DNA from: Streptomyces sp. NBC_00287 | GTDB taxonomy: Bacteria > Actinomycetota > Actinomycetes > Streptomycetales > Streptomycetaceae | Reading direction: 5' to 3' | Length of the DNA: 64,000 nucleotides | Assembly (NCBI RefSeq): GCF_036173105.1 | Contig: NZ_CP108053.1 | Span: 7,874,001-7,938,000, forward strand | In this document: in pieces, positions 25,897 through 34,568 of the stretch | How the letters are laid out: each line of letters begins with the position of its first letter | Numbering within the stretch: the stretch's first letter is position 1 | The notes under the pieces: generated by a model | What the model saw: the letters and a program-made list of their open reading frames with translations, nothing else | The model's database searches: none | Told to the model about the DNA's origin: nothing | Made by a program: the position numbers and the translations under genes

Positions 25897-26911
25897 GGGG
25901 GATGTTCGGGGGAGTCACGGGGGCGTGCCGTACCGGCGGTCCCGGGTCCGGCGGCAGCCGGTCGGCGAGAAAGCCGTACGAGCGCCGCAGTCCGGGATCG
26001 TCGAGGGAGTGCCACCAGTGGTGGATGCCGTACCAGCCGGGCGCCGCAAGTGCCCCGCCGTGCCGCCGCACGGACAGACCGGCCGCCAGCACCGCGAACC
26101 GCAGCCGCTCCGCCAGCGGCCAGCCGCCGAGTGAGGCCGCGACGAAGCTCGCGCCGAAGACGTCACCGGCGCCGGTCGCGTCCAGGACATCGATGTCGAG
26201 GGCGGGGACCTCCGCGAACTCGCCCGTGGTCTGGTCGACGGCCATCGAGCCGTCGCCGCCGCGCGTGACCACGGCCACCGGCACCAGTTCGGCGAGCGTG
26301 CCGAGCGCCGCGCGGGCGCTGTCGGTGCGGGTGTAGGCCATCGCCTCGGTCTCGTTGGGGAGGAAGGCATGGCACAGGGAGAGCTGGTCGAGCAGGCTCG
26401 CCGACCACTGCTGGGTGGGGTCCCAGCCGACATCGGCGTAGACCAGCGTGCCGTTCGCGGCCGCCTTGCCGATCCACTCGCGCGGTTCGGCCTCCAGATG
26501 CACGAGTGCGGTGCGCGCCTCGGGCGGGTCGCCCATCAGCGCGTCCTGTGAGTACGGCGGCTCCTGGCCGTGGGTGACGAGGGCGCGGTCGGCGCCGTAC
26601 GCGAGGGAGACGGTGACCGGGGTGGGCCGGCCGGGGGCGGTGCGTGAGAGCGCGAGGTCGATGCCCTCCTGGTCGGCGAGGACGGCACGGCAGTGGGTGC
26701 CGTAGAAGTCGTCGCCGAAGACCGTGGCCAGGGAGGTCTTCAGGCCGAACCGGGACGCGGCCACCGCCAGGTTGGCGATGCCGCCGGGGCTGCTGCCCAT
26801 GCCCTCGGTCCAGATCTCCTCGCCGGGCGCCGGCGGCTTGCCGAGACCGGTCAGGACGAGGTCGTAGAAGAGCAGCCCGGTCAGCAGCACATCGGGCCTG
26901 TCGTCGTCCAC
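25886..26911 (-). CDS. PfkB-family carbohydrate kinase
   Basis: A 341-residue ribokinase-fold sugar kinase. The N-terminal glycine pair is in SSPGGIANLAVAASRFG, the ATP/anion-hole motif in DATGAGDVFGASF, with Asp as catalytic base. The start is GTG 26911, eight bases after AAGGG; longer in-frame starts run into the promoter. As first gene of the importer/GH2 operon it likely phosphorylates a monosaccharide released by the cytoplasmic glycosidases (fructose-, tagatose- or mannose-type sugars are family options). The exact sugar cannot be read from the sequence. Confidence 0.88.
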   Translation of the reverse strand: MDDDRPDVLLTGLLFYDLVLTGLGKPPAPGEEIWTEGMGSSPGGIANLAVAASRFGLKTSLATVFGDDFYGTHCRAVLADQEGIDLALSRTAPGRPTPVTVSLAYGADRALVTHGQEPPYSQDALMGDPPEARTALVHLEAEPREWIGKAAANGTLVYADVGWDPTQQWSASLLDQLSLCHAFLPNETEAMAYTRTDSARAALGTLAELVPVAVVTRGGDGSMAVDQTTGEFAEVPALDIDVLDATGAGDVFGASFVAASLGGWPLAERLRFAVLAAGLSVRRHGGALAAPGWYGIHHWWHSLDDPGLRRSYGFLADRLPPDPGPPVRHAPVTPPNIPLGT

Positions 26912-26953
26912 GCGCACATCCCTTCGTCGGAAGCGGTGGGAGGTCGTCAAAAC

Positions 26954-27038
26954 TCTTCATTTCGGTGACCGGAATCGTGCGCCGCTCGACGACATTGGTC
27001 AATACCCGAGCAGAACTGAGCATAGAAATGATTGAAGA
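26954..27038. promoter_or_regulatory. Divergent promoter region with candidate DeoR operator half-sites
   Basis: For the minus-strand kinase operon: TTGACC (27002-26997), 17-base spacer, CACGAT (26979-26974). Two related elements flank it: TCTTCATTTC (26954-26963, reading GAAATGAAGA on the minus strand) just past the expected start of transcription, and GAAATGATTGAAGA (27025-27038) running into the DeoR start codon. They lie in opposite orientation and could be DeoR sites controlling both arms of the glycan locus. Resemblance is seen; binding is inferred. Confidence 0.4.
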
Positions 27039-27823
27039 TGACGAGTAGTGTTCATGCCGTGCTGGCAGAACGACGACATCAACTCATCCTGCGGGCCCTG
27101 CGCTCCGGCGGTCCCGCGGCCGTGACCGATCTCTCCGAGCAGCTCGGGGTGAGCCCGGCCACCATCCGGCGTGACCTGCTCAAACTGGAGGAGGAGGGCC
27201 TGCTCACCCGGGTCCACGGCGGCGCGGTCGTGGACGAGGGCGACCAGCCGTTCGCGGAGGTCGCCGAGGTCCGCGTGGCCGAGAAGGACGCCATAGCGGA
27301 ACGCGCCGCGGCGATGATCAAGGACGGTCAGTCGGTGCTGCTCGACATCGGCACCACCGCCTACCGCCTCGCCCGCCAGCTGCACGGCCGTCGGATCACG
27401 GTGATCACCAGCAATCTGGTGGTCTACGAGGAGCTCGCCGACGACGAGGGCATCGAGCTCGTCATCCTCGGCGGCATGGTCCGCCGCGAGTACCGCTCAC
27501 TGGTCGGCTTCCTCACCGAGGACAATCTGCGCCAGCTGCACGCCGACTGGCTCTTCCTCGGCACCAGCGGAGTGCGCCCGGGCGGGCAGGTGATGGACAC
27601 GACGGTGGTCGAGGTGCCGGTCAAGCGGGCCATGATCGCGGCGAGCGACAAGGTCGTCCTGCTGGCGGACTCGGCGAAGTTCCCGGGTACGGGTATGGCG
27701 AAGGTCTGCGGTCCCGAGGACCTGGACGTGGTGGTGACGAACGCTCCCGTGGACACGGCGACCCGGTCCGCCCTGGAGGAGGCCGACGTGGACGTGGTCA
27801 TGGCAGGAAGGGTGCAAGCGTGA
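27038..27823 (+). CDS. DeoR/GlpR-family transcriptional regulator
   Basis: A 261-residue DeoR repressor. The N-terminal helix-turn-helix is VTDLSEQLGVSPATIRRDL with the family's RRDL and the wing GLLTRVHGGAV; the C-terminal sugar-phosphate sensor domain has DIGTTAYRLARQL and GTSGV. DeoR proteins respond to phosphorylated sugars, fitting the PfkB kinase in the divergent arm. ATG 27038 is used; a TTG six bases earlier and a GTG at 27059 are alternatives, and no strong ribosome-binding site decides. The stop overlaps the GH4 start (GTGA), so it is the first gene of the DeoR-GH4-GH38-GH29 operon. Confidence 0.9.
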   Translation: MTSSVHAVLAERRHQLILRALRSGGPAAVTDLSEQLGVSPATIRRDLLKLEEEGLLTRVHGGAVVDEGDQPFAEVAEVRVAEKDAIAERAAAMIKDGQSVLLDIGTTAYRLARQLHGRRITVITSNLVVYEELADDEGIELVILGGMVRREYRSLVGFLTEDNLRQLHADWLFLGTSGVRPGGQVMDTTVVEVPVKRAMIAASDKVVLLADSAKFPGTGMAKVCGPEDLDVVVTNAPVDTATRSALEEADVDVVMAGRVQA

Positions 27824-29160
27824 AGCTGACGATTCTGGGCGGCGGCGGATTCCGGGTGCCGCTCGTGTACGGGGCGCTGCTCGGCGACCGTGGCGAGGGG
27901 CGGGTGACCGAGGTCGTCCTGCACGACCTGGATCCGCAGCGGCTCGGCGCAGTGACCCGGGTACTGGCCGAACAGGCTGCCCAGGTCCCCGACGCGCCCG
28001 AGGTGACCGCCACCACCGACCTCGACGAGGCGCTGCGCGGCGCCGACTTCGTGTTCTCCGCGATCCGCGTCGGCGGTCTGGAGGGCCGCGCGAACGACGA
28101 GCGGGTGGCCCTCGCCGAGGGTGTCCTCGGACAGGAGACGGTGGGCGCAGGTGGTATTGCATACGGCCTGCGGACCGTGCCCGTCGCCGTCGACATCGCC
28201 CGGCGCGTGGCCCGGCTCGCCCCCGACGCCTGGGTCATCAACTTCACCAACCCCGCCGGCCTGGTCACCGAGGCCATGTCCCGCCACCTCGGCAACCGCG
28301 TCATCGGCATCTGCGACTCACCGGTCGGCCTCGGCCGTCGTATCGCCCGAGTCCTTGGCGTGAAGAACCCGGCGGAGGCATGGATCGACTACGTCGGCCT
28401 CAACCACCTCGGCTGGGTCCGCGGCCTGCGCGTCGCCGGCCGCGACGAACTCCCGCGGCTGCTCGCCGACCCCGCCCTGCTCGGCTCCTTCGAGGAGGGC
28501 AAGCTCTTCGGCCCCGACTGGCTCCAGTCCCTCGGCGCGATCCCGAACGAGTATCTGCACTACTACTACTTCAACCGCGAGGCCGTACACGCCTACCAGG
28601 AGGCCGAGCAGACCCGCGGCGCCTTCCTGCGCGACCAACAGGCGCGGTTCTACGACCGGATGACCGACCCGGACGCCGAAGCACTGGCCTCCTGGGACCG
28701 CACCCGCGCCGAGCGCGAGGCCACCTACATGGCCGAGAACCGGGAGACCGCGGGCGCCGGCGAGCGCGACGCCGACGACCTCTCCGGCGGGTACGAGAAG
28801 GTCGCCCTCGCGCTGATGCGGGCCATCGCCCGCGACGAGCGCACCACCCTGATCCTCAACGTGCGCAACCAGCACACCCTCTCCGCCCTCGACCACGACG
28901 CCGTCATCGAGGTCCCCTGTCTCGTCGACGCCAACGGCGCCCACCCCGTCGCCGTCGACCCGCTGCCCGATCACGCCACCGGACTCGTCTGCTCGGTCAA
29001 GGCGGTCGAGCGCGAAGTCCTCGCCGCCGCCGAGTCCGGCTCCCGTACGACGGCCGTGAAGGCCTTCGCCCTGCATCCGCTGGTCGACTCGGTGAATGTC
29101 GCCCGCCGGCTCGTCGAGGGCTACACCGCGGTCCATCCAGGCCTCGCGTACCTTGTGTAA
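27820..29160 (+). CDS. Glycoside hydrolase family 4 (NAD-dependent)
   Basis: A 446-residue GH4 enzyme, which cleaves glycosides by an NAD+/divalent-metal redox-elimination mechanism. The dinucleotide fold opens with KLTILGGGGFRVP. NFTNPAGLVTEAM precedes the metal-site cysteine in GICDSPVG (position of the family's CNxP), and GLNHLGWVRG supplies the metal-binding histidine. It resembles the 6-phospho-beta-glucosidase branch, but the locus imports by ABC transporter, not PTS, so a non-phosphorylated or kinase-generated substrate is possible. GTG 27820 overlaps the DeoR stop by four bases. No signal peptide, so cytoplasmic. Confidence 0.9.
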   Translation: MKLTILGGGGFRVPLVYGALLGDRGEGRVTEVVLHDLDPQRLGAVTRVLAEQAAQVPDAPEVTATTDLDEALRGADFVFSAIRVGGLEGRANDERVALAEGVLGQETVGAGGIAYGLRTVPVAVDIARRVARLAPDAWVINFTNPAGLVTEAMSRHLGNRVIGICDSPVGLGRRIARVLGVKNPAEAWIDYVGLNHLGWVRGLRVAGRDELPRLLADPALLGSFEEGKLFGPDWLQSLGAIPNEYLHYYYFNREAVHAYQEAEQTRGAFLRDQQARFYDRMTDPDAEALASWDRTRAEREATYMAENRETAGAGERDADDLSGGYEKVALALMRAIARDERTTLILNVRNQHTLSALDHDAVIEVPCLVDANGAHPVAVDPLPDHATGLVCSVKAVEREVLAAAESGSRTTAVKAFALHPLVDSVNVARRLVEGYTAVHPGLAYLV

Positions 29161-29166
29161 GCGCTT
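29159..29166. promoter_or_regulatory. AAGCGCTT palindrome at the GH4 stop codon
   Basis: The stop TAA of GH4 runs into GCGCTTTC, making the 8-bp palindrome AAGCGCTT. This is the core of many LacI-family operators. It stands 28 bases before the GH38 start and could set up separate control of GH38-GH29. An 8-bp dyad can arise by chance. Confidence 0.25.
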
Positions 29167-29193
29167 TCCCCCGCTCGCTCCCTGGAGACTTTC

Positions 29194-32100
29194 ATGCACG
29201 ACGAACGCCGACGGATCGAGGAGCGCGTCGAGCGCCTCCACAACCAGCGCATCAAGCCCGCCCTCTACGCGGCCACTGCTCCCTTCGCGGTCGAGGCCTG
29301 GCAGGCGCCGGGCGAGCCGGTCCCCTTCGAGGAGGCGGCGGCAGCCTCCTACGCTCCCTTCGCGATGGACACCCCCTGGGGCCCGCCCTGGGGCACGACC
29401 TGGTTCCGGATGCGCGGACAGGTCCCCGCCGAGTGGGCGGGCAGGCGCGTCGAGGCGGTCATCGACCTCGGCTTCGTGGGGGACTGGCCCGGAAACCAGG
29501 CCGAGGCGCTGGTCCACCTCACCGACGGCACCCCGCTCAAGGCGGTCAACCCCCTCAACCAGTACGTCCCGATCGCCAACCCGGCGACCGGCGGCGAGCA
29601 GATCGACTACCTGGTCGAGGCGGCCTCCAACCCGGACATCCTCGCCAATGACTTCGCGGGCCCGACCCCGCTCGGCGACGTCCTGACCGCCGGCGACAGG
29701 CCGCTCTACACCTTCAAGCGCGCCGACCTCGCCGTCCTCGACGAGGAGGTCTTCCATCTCGACCTGGACATCCAGGTGCTGCGCGAACTGATGCTGGAGC
29801 TCGGCGAGCACGACCCGCGCCGGCACGAGATCATGCACGCCCTGGACCGGGCGATGGACCTGCTCGACCTGGACGACATCTCCGGCTCGGCGGCCGCGGT
29901 CCGCGAGGCCCTCAAGCCCGTACTGTCCAAGCCCGCCCACGCCAGCGCCCACATCGTCTCCGGCGTCGGCCACGCGCACATCGACTCCGCCTGGCTCTGG
30001 CCCATCCGCGAGACCAAGCGCAAGACGTCCCGGACCTTCTCCAATGTCACCGCGCTCGCCGAGGAGTACGACGACTTCGTCTTCGCCTGCTCGCAGGCCC
30101 AGCAGTACGAGTGGGTGCGCGACAACTACCCGAAGGTGTGGGCGCGTATCCAGGAGTCGGTGAAGAAGGGGCAGTGGGCGCCGGTCGGCGGCATGTGGGT
30201 GGAGGCCGACGGCAATCTGCCCGGCGGCGAGGCGGTCGCCCGGCAGTTCATCCACGGCAAGCGGTTCTTCATCGAGCACTTCGGCATCGAGACCAAGGGC
30301 GTGTGGCTGCCGGACTCCTTCGGCTACAACGCGGCCTACCCGCAGCTCGCCAAGCTCGCGGGCAACGAGTGGTTCCTCACCCAGAAGATCTCCTGGAACC
30401 AGACCAACAAGTTCCCCCACCACACCTTCTGGTGGGAGGGCATCGACGGCACCCGCATCTTCACCCACTTCCCGCCCGTCGACACCTACAACGCCCGCTT
30501 CAGCGGCGTGGAGATGGCCCGCGCGGTCCGCAACTACCAGGAGAAGGGCGGCGCCACCCGGTCCCTGGCCCCCTTCGGCTGGGGCGACGGCGGGGGCGGC
30601 CCCACCCGCGAGATCATGGAACGGGCAAGGCGTCTCAAGGACTTGGAAGGCTCGCCCAGGGTCGAGATCGAGCACCCCGACGCCTTCTTCGCCAAGGCCC
30701 GCGAGGAGTACCCCGACGCCCCGGTCTGGGTCGGCGAGCTCTATCTGGAGCTGCACCGCGCCACCTACACCACCCAGGCCCGCACCAAGCAGGGCAACCG
30801 GCGCAGCGAACACAAGCTCCGCGAGGCGGAGTTGTGGGCGACGACGGCCGCGTTGCACGCGCCGGGCTATGTGTACCCGTACGAGCAGTTGGACCGGCTG
30901 TGGAAGACGGTGCTGTTGCACCAGTTCCACGACATCCTGCCGGGGTCCTCGATTGCTTGGGTGCATCGGGAGGCGGAGGCCGAATACGCCAGGGTGGCAG
31001 GGGAGTTGGAGGCGCTGACGGCCGAGGCGGTCGGTGCGCTGGGGGCGGGGGAGACGCGGGTCTTCAACACCAGCCCGTTCGGGCGGCGCGAGGTGGTGCG
31101 CGACGGCGAGATCCGCTTCGTGGAGGTGTCGGCCGGGGCAAGCGCCCCCGTCTCCGACGCCTCCCCGAACGACCTCGTCATCGTCGAGGACCGCGCCCTG
31201 GACAACGGCATCGTCCGCGTCGAGCTGGCCGAGGACGGCACCCTGTCCTCCGTATACGACCGGCGCGCGGGGCGTGAAGTCCTCGCCGGCAAGGGCAACT
31301 TGCTCCGCCTCCACACCGACCTGCCCAACTACTGGGACGCCTGGGACGTCGACAAGCACTACAAGAACCGCTACACGGATCTGCTGGACGCCTCGGAGAT
31401 CACGGTCGTCGAGCGGGATCCGCTGCTCGGCGCGATCCGGGTCGTGCGGTCCTTCGGCAAGGGCTCGAAGATCACCCAGACCATCACCCTGCGCGCCGAC
31501 AGCCCCCGGATCGACTTCGAGACCGAGATCGACTGGCACGAGGCGGAGAAGTTCCTCAAGGCGGGCTTCCCGATCGACATCCGGGCCCCGCACTCCTCAG
31601 CCGAGATCGCGTACGGCCACATCCAGCGGCCCACGCACACCAACACCACCTGGGAGGCGGCCCGTTTCGAGGTCTCCGGCCACCGGTGGGTGCACATCGG
31701 CGAGCCTGGCTACGGCGTCGCCGTCATCAACGACTCCACCTACGGCCATGACATCTCCCGCACGGTCCGCGAGGACGGCGGTACGACCACCACGGTCCGC
31801 CTCAGCCTGGTCCGCGCCCCGCGCGTGCCCGACCCCGAGGCCGACCAGGGCAAGCACCGGTTCACGTACGCGCTGCTCCCCGGCGCGTCCATCGAGGACG
31901 CCGTCGCCGAGGGCTACGCCCTCAACCTGCCGCTGCGCGTGGCGGACGCGGCGGGTGCGCCCGAGCCCGTGGTCTCCGTGGACGGCGAGGGCGTGACGAT
32001 CGAGGCGGTCAAGCTCGCCGACGACCGGTCCGGCGATGTCGTCGTACGGCTCTACGAGTCCCGCGGCGGCCGCGCCCAGGGCGTCCTGCGCCCCGGCTTC

Positions 32101-32229
32101 CCGCTGACCGGCGCCCAGGTCACCGATCTGCTCGAACGCCCCCTGTCGGAGGCGGAGCTCAACGACGGCGCCGTACGCGTCGAACTGCGCCCGTTCCAGA
32201 TCCTGACCCTGCGTCTGGCGAGGAGCTGA
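29194..32229 (+). CDS. GH38 alpha-mannosidase (cytoplasmic)
   Basis: A 1011-residue GH38 enzyme. The zinc-binding and catalytic barrel has GHAHIDSAWLWP (near residue 260) and LPDSFGYNAAYPQL with the nucleophile Asp near residue 373; QFHDILPGSSI is a further conserved segment near 580. The mid and C-terminal beta-sandwich domains follow (LDNGIVRVELAEDGTLSSVYD). No signal peptide, so it trims alpha-mannosides that have been imported. ATG 29194 is preceded by GGAG. It follows GH4 by 33 bases and the GH29 gene starts four bases after it. GH38 with fucosidase and galactosidase suggests N-glycan-like or fungal mannan oligosaccharides. Confidence 0.94.
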   Translation: MHDERRRIEERVERLHNQRIKPALYAATAPFAVEAWQAPGEPVPFEEAAAASYAPFAMDTPWGPPWGTTWFRMRGQVPAEWAGRRVEAVIDLGFVGDWPGNQAEALVHLTDGTPLKAVNPLNQYVPIANPATGGEQIDYLVEAASNPDILANDFAGPTPLGDVLTAGDRPLYTFKRADLAVLDEEVFHLDLDIQVLRELMLELGEHDPRRHEIMHALDRAMDLLDLDDISGSAAAVREALKPVLSKPAHASAHIVSGVGHAHIDSAWLWPIRETKRKTSRTFSNVTALAEEYDDFVFACSQAQQYEWVRDNYPKVWARIQESVKKGQWAPVGGMWVEADGNLPGGEAVARQFIHGKRFFIEHFGIETKGVWLPDSFGYNAAYPQLAKLAGNEWFLTQKISWNQTNKFPHHTFWWEGIDGTRIFTHFPPVDTYNARFSGVEMARAVRNYQEKGGATRSLAPFGWGDGGGGPTREIMERARRLKDLEGSPRVEIEHPDAFFAKAREEYPDAPVWVGELYLELHRATYTTQARTKQGNRRSEHKLREAELWATTAALHAPGYVYPYEQLDRLWKTVLLHQFHDILPGSSIAWVHREAEAEYARVAGELEALTAEAVGALGAGETRVFNTSPFGRREVVRDGEIRFVEVSAGASAPVSDASPNDLVIVEDRALDNGIVRVELAEDGTLSSVYDRRAGREVLAGKGNLLRLHTDLPNYWDAWDVDKHYKNRYTDLLDASEITVVERDPLLGAIRVVRSFGKGSKITQTITLRADSPRIDFETEIDWHEAEKFLKAGFPIDIRAPHSSAEIAYGHIQRPTHTNTTWEAARFEVSGHRWVHIGEPGYGVAVINDSTYGHDISRTVREDGGTTTTVRLSLVRAPRVPDPEADQGKHRFTYALLPGASIEDAVAEGYALNLPLRVADAAGAPEPVVSVDGEGVTIEAVKLADDRSGDVVVRLYESRGGRAQGVLRPGFPLTGAQVTDLLERPLSEAELNDGAVRVELRPFQILTLRLARS

Positions 32230-32232
32230 CGA

Positions 32233-33483
32233 GTGCCGATACAGCCCTGGTTCACCGACGCCAAGCTGGGGATCTTCGTCCACTGGGGGATCTACGCCGT
32301 CGACGGCGTCCAGGAGTCCTGGTCGTTCTACGACGACCACGTGCCCCACGACCGGTACCTCTCCCAGCTCGACCGCTTCACCGCCGAGCGGTACGACCCG
32401 CGCGCGTGGGCGAGGCTCTTCGCCCGCGCCGGCGCCCGTTACGCCGTGCTGACCAGCCGCCACCACGACGGAGTCGCCCTGTGGGACACCGCCCACGGCG
32501 ACCTGAACGTGGGCCGCGACCTGATCGCCGGTTACGCCGACGCGCTGCGCGAGGAGGGCCTGAAGGTCGGCCTGTACTACTCGCATTCCGACTGGAGTCA
32601 CCCCGACTACGCCTCCACGCGCAAGCCGGGCCGGCCGCCGGAGCAGGAGGACAACCGCTACTCGGAGGTCGCCGCCGAGTTCGAGGACCTGGCGGCCTGG
32701 GAGCGGTATCTCGCCTACCGGGACGGCCAGATCCGCGAGCTCACCTCCCGCTACCAGCCCGACCTGATGTGGTTCGACGGGGAGTGGGAGCGCAGCGAGG
32801 AGCAGTGGCGCATCCCCGAACTGGCCGCGCTGATCCGCTCCGAGGTGCCGGACGTCGTCTTCAACGCCCGCATGCTGAGCGAGGGCGACTACGCGACCCC
32901 CGAGCAGGGCGCTCCGGTGATCCCGCCGGACGGCCCCTGGGAGCTCTGTCTGACGATCAACGACTCCTGGGGTTTCCAGCACCACGACCACAACCACAAA
33001 TCGCTCGGCCAGCTGGTCCGCTACTTCACCGAGACGATCGGGGGAGGCGGCAATCTCCTCCTCGACGTCGGTCCGCGCGAGGACGGCACCATCCCGGCCG
33101 AACAGGTGGAGCGTCTGGAAGGGCTCGGCGACTGGATCGGGCGGCACGCGGACGCCGTGTACGGCACCGCGCGCGGGCTGCCCGCCGGGCACCACTACGG
33201 GCCGAGCACCCTCTCGGCGGACCGGCGCACCCTGTATCTGACCCTGTTCGACATCCCGCGCGCCGAGATCGGGGTACGCGGACTGGTCAGCAAGGCGCGC
33301 CGGGTCACGGTCCTCGGCAGCGGACGGGAACTGCCCCACCGGGTCATCGGCGGACTGCACGAGGCGCCGGGCGTGCTGTGGATCGACCCGCCCGCCGCGG
33401 CGGACCTCGACCCGTACGCCACGGTCCTCGCCGTCGAGCTGGAGGGGGAGCTGGAGCTGTACCGGGGGTCCGGACGCTTCTGA
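32233..33483 (+). CDS. GH29 alpha-L-fucosidase (cytoplasmic)
   Basis: A 416-residue GH29 enzyme. The N-terminal barrel begins WFTDAKLGIFVHWGIYAVDG, carries TSRHHDGVALWD and the catalytic nucleophile in LMWFDGEWE (Asp near residue 181); NDSWGFQHHDHNHKS and GGGGNLLLDVGP are typical family segments. A short C-terminal beta domain follows. No signal peptide is present. GTG 32233 starts three bases after the GH38 stop, so translation is coupled. It releases alpha-linked L-fucose and completes the four-gene glycosidase arm. Confidence 0.93.
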   Translation: MPIQPWFTDAKLGIFVHWGIYAVDGVQESWSFYDDHVPHDRYLSQLDRFTAERYDPRAWARLFARAGARYAVLTSRHHDGVALWDTAHGDLNVGRDLIAGYADALREEGLKVGLYYSHSDWSHPDYASTRKPGRPPEQEDNRYSEVAAEFEDLAAWERYLAYRDGQIRELTSRYQPDLMWFDGEWERSEEQWRIPELAALIRSEVPDVVFNARMLSEGDYATPEQGAPVIPPDGPWELCLTINDSWGFQHHDHNHKSLGQLVRYFTETIGGGGNLLLDVGPREDGTIPAEQVERLEGLGDWIGRHADAVYGTARGLPAGHHYGPSTLSADRRTLYLTLFDIPRAEIGVRGLVSKARRVTVLGSGRELPHRVIGGLHEAPGVLWIDPPAAADLDPYATVLAVELEGELELYRGSGRF

Positions 33484-33528
33484 TCGTGCACAGGTTGTGC
33501 GGAAACTCCCAGGAAGATTTAAGGAACC

Positions 33529-33584
33529 GGCAAAGCGCCTGGTCGCACCCGGAATCGGGCCCTCCGTGACCATGGCGCTTTGCC
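33529..33584. repeat. Long-armed inverted repeat upstream of the sulfotransferase gene
   Basis: GGCAAAGCGCC (33529-33539) and its exact complement GGCGCTTTGCC (33574-33584) are 34 bases apart. The inner flanks TGGTC and GACCA also pair if one base bulges. It sits after the GH29 stop and 63 bases before the sulfotransferase start. It may act as a terminator-like stem for the GH29 operon or as a leader or operator element. No T-run is present. Confidence 0.5.
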
Positions 33585-33646
33585 TTGCGGACACCTGGAG
33601 TTTGCCTTCTGCCTCTGGGATGCGGAGGCAGGAGTAAGAGAGAGGT

Positions 33647-34534
33647 GTGACGGTGCGAGACTCGCGCAAGTCTGTGATCGGCAAGGGGCTCAGGCGTCGG
33701 GGCAGGCTGATGATTCAGGCGGTGAGCCCGCCGCGCCGCACGCTGGACGCCATTCCCGCGCCCCGGGCCGAGGCCCAGCCCAAGGAGCCGTCGTACGTCG
33801 CTCCGCGCGCCCCGCGCCTGGTGGACTCCCCGGTGTTCGTGCTCTCCTCGGTGCGCTCGGGATCGACCCTGCTGCGGGTGCTGCTGAACAGCCACAGCCG
33901 GATCCGCGCCCCGCACGAGATGCATCTGCGCACGGTCCATGTCCAGCTGGCCCGCAGCTTCACCGCGGACGCCATGAAGGCGCTGGAGCTGGACAGGATC
34001 GAGCTGGAACACCTGCTGTGGGACCGGGTGATGCACCTTGAACTCACCCGCAGCGGCAAGGACCTCATCGTCGACAAGACGCCGCCGAACACCCTCATCT
34101 GGCCCCGGCTGCACCGATGTTGGCCGGACGCCCGCTACATCCTGCTGCTGCGTCACCCGGGCGCGATCATCGCCTCCCTGACCGACCGCCGCAAGGACCC
34201 CGACCACGAGGAGATCCTGGCGGAGGTGCTGAACTACTCCGAGAAGCTGGAGGAGGCGCGCCGGACGCTGGACGCCCATGTGGTGACGTACGAGGAGCTC
34301 ACCGCGGAACCGGAGAAGGCCACCCGCGCCATCTGCGAGTACCTCGGCGTCGAGTGGGAGAGCGGCATGCTCGACTACGGCAGCAAGGACCACGGCAAGT
34401 TCCGCCCGCAGCTCGGCGACTGGAGCAGCACCATCAAGTCGGGCCGCATCCAGGCCGCCCGCACCGCCGACCCGGCCGTCGAACTGCCGCCGCGTCTCAA
34501 GGAGATCGCGAGGGCGTGGGGGTACGAGGTCTAG
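33647..34534 (+). CDS. Sulfotransferase family protein
   Basis: A 295-residue PAPS-dependent sulfotransferase. The 5'-phosphosulfate loop is SPVFVLSSVRSGSTLLRVLL (about residues 61-80), and a 3'-phosphate-binding segment is seen in YILLLRHPGAIIASLTDRR; LVDKTP-type IVDKTPPN is another family motif. It should move sulfate to a hydroxyl group on a glycan or small molecule. GTG 33647 with AGAGAGG upstream is used; the first ~60 residues are basic and low in structure, so a later start is possible. It is monocistronic, convergent with the chitinase gene. No biosynthetic partner is visible. Confidence 0.85.
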   Translation: MTVRDSRKSVIGKGLRRRGRLMIQAVSPPRRTLDAIPAPRAEAQPKEPSYVAPRAPRLVDSPVFVLSSVRSGSTLLRVLLNSHSRIRAPHEMHLRTVHVQLARSFTADAMKALELDRIELEHLLWDRVMHLELTRSGKDLIVDKTPPNTLIWPRLHRCWPDARYILLLRHPGAIIASLTDRRKDPDHEEILAEVLNYSEKLEEARRTLDAHVVTYEELTAEPEKATRAICEYLGVEWESGMLDYGSKDHGKFRPQLGDWSSTIKSGRIQAARTADPAVELPPRLKEIARAWGYEV

Positions 34535-34540
34535 GACCCG

Positions 34541-34556
34541 GTGGGGATACCCCCAC
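34541..34556. terminator. Short hairpin between convergent sulfotransferase and chitinase genes
   Basis: GTGGGG / CCCCAC with a four-base loop lies in the 34-base gap between the two stop codons. It is a plausible bidirectional terminator, though the stem is only six base pairs. Confidence 0.45.
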
Positions 34557-34568
34557 GCCTGTCTTGCG

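Noticed and set aside
28318..31593. Very long minus-strand open frame (over 1000 codons) opposite GH4/GH38
   Set aside because: It is antisense to two genes with intact catalytic motifs. Its translation is a low-complexity Val/Gly/Asp/Arg-rich shadow, typical of GC-rich third positions.
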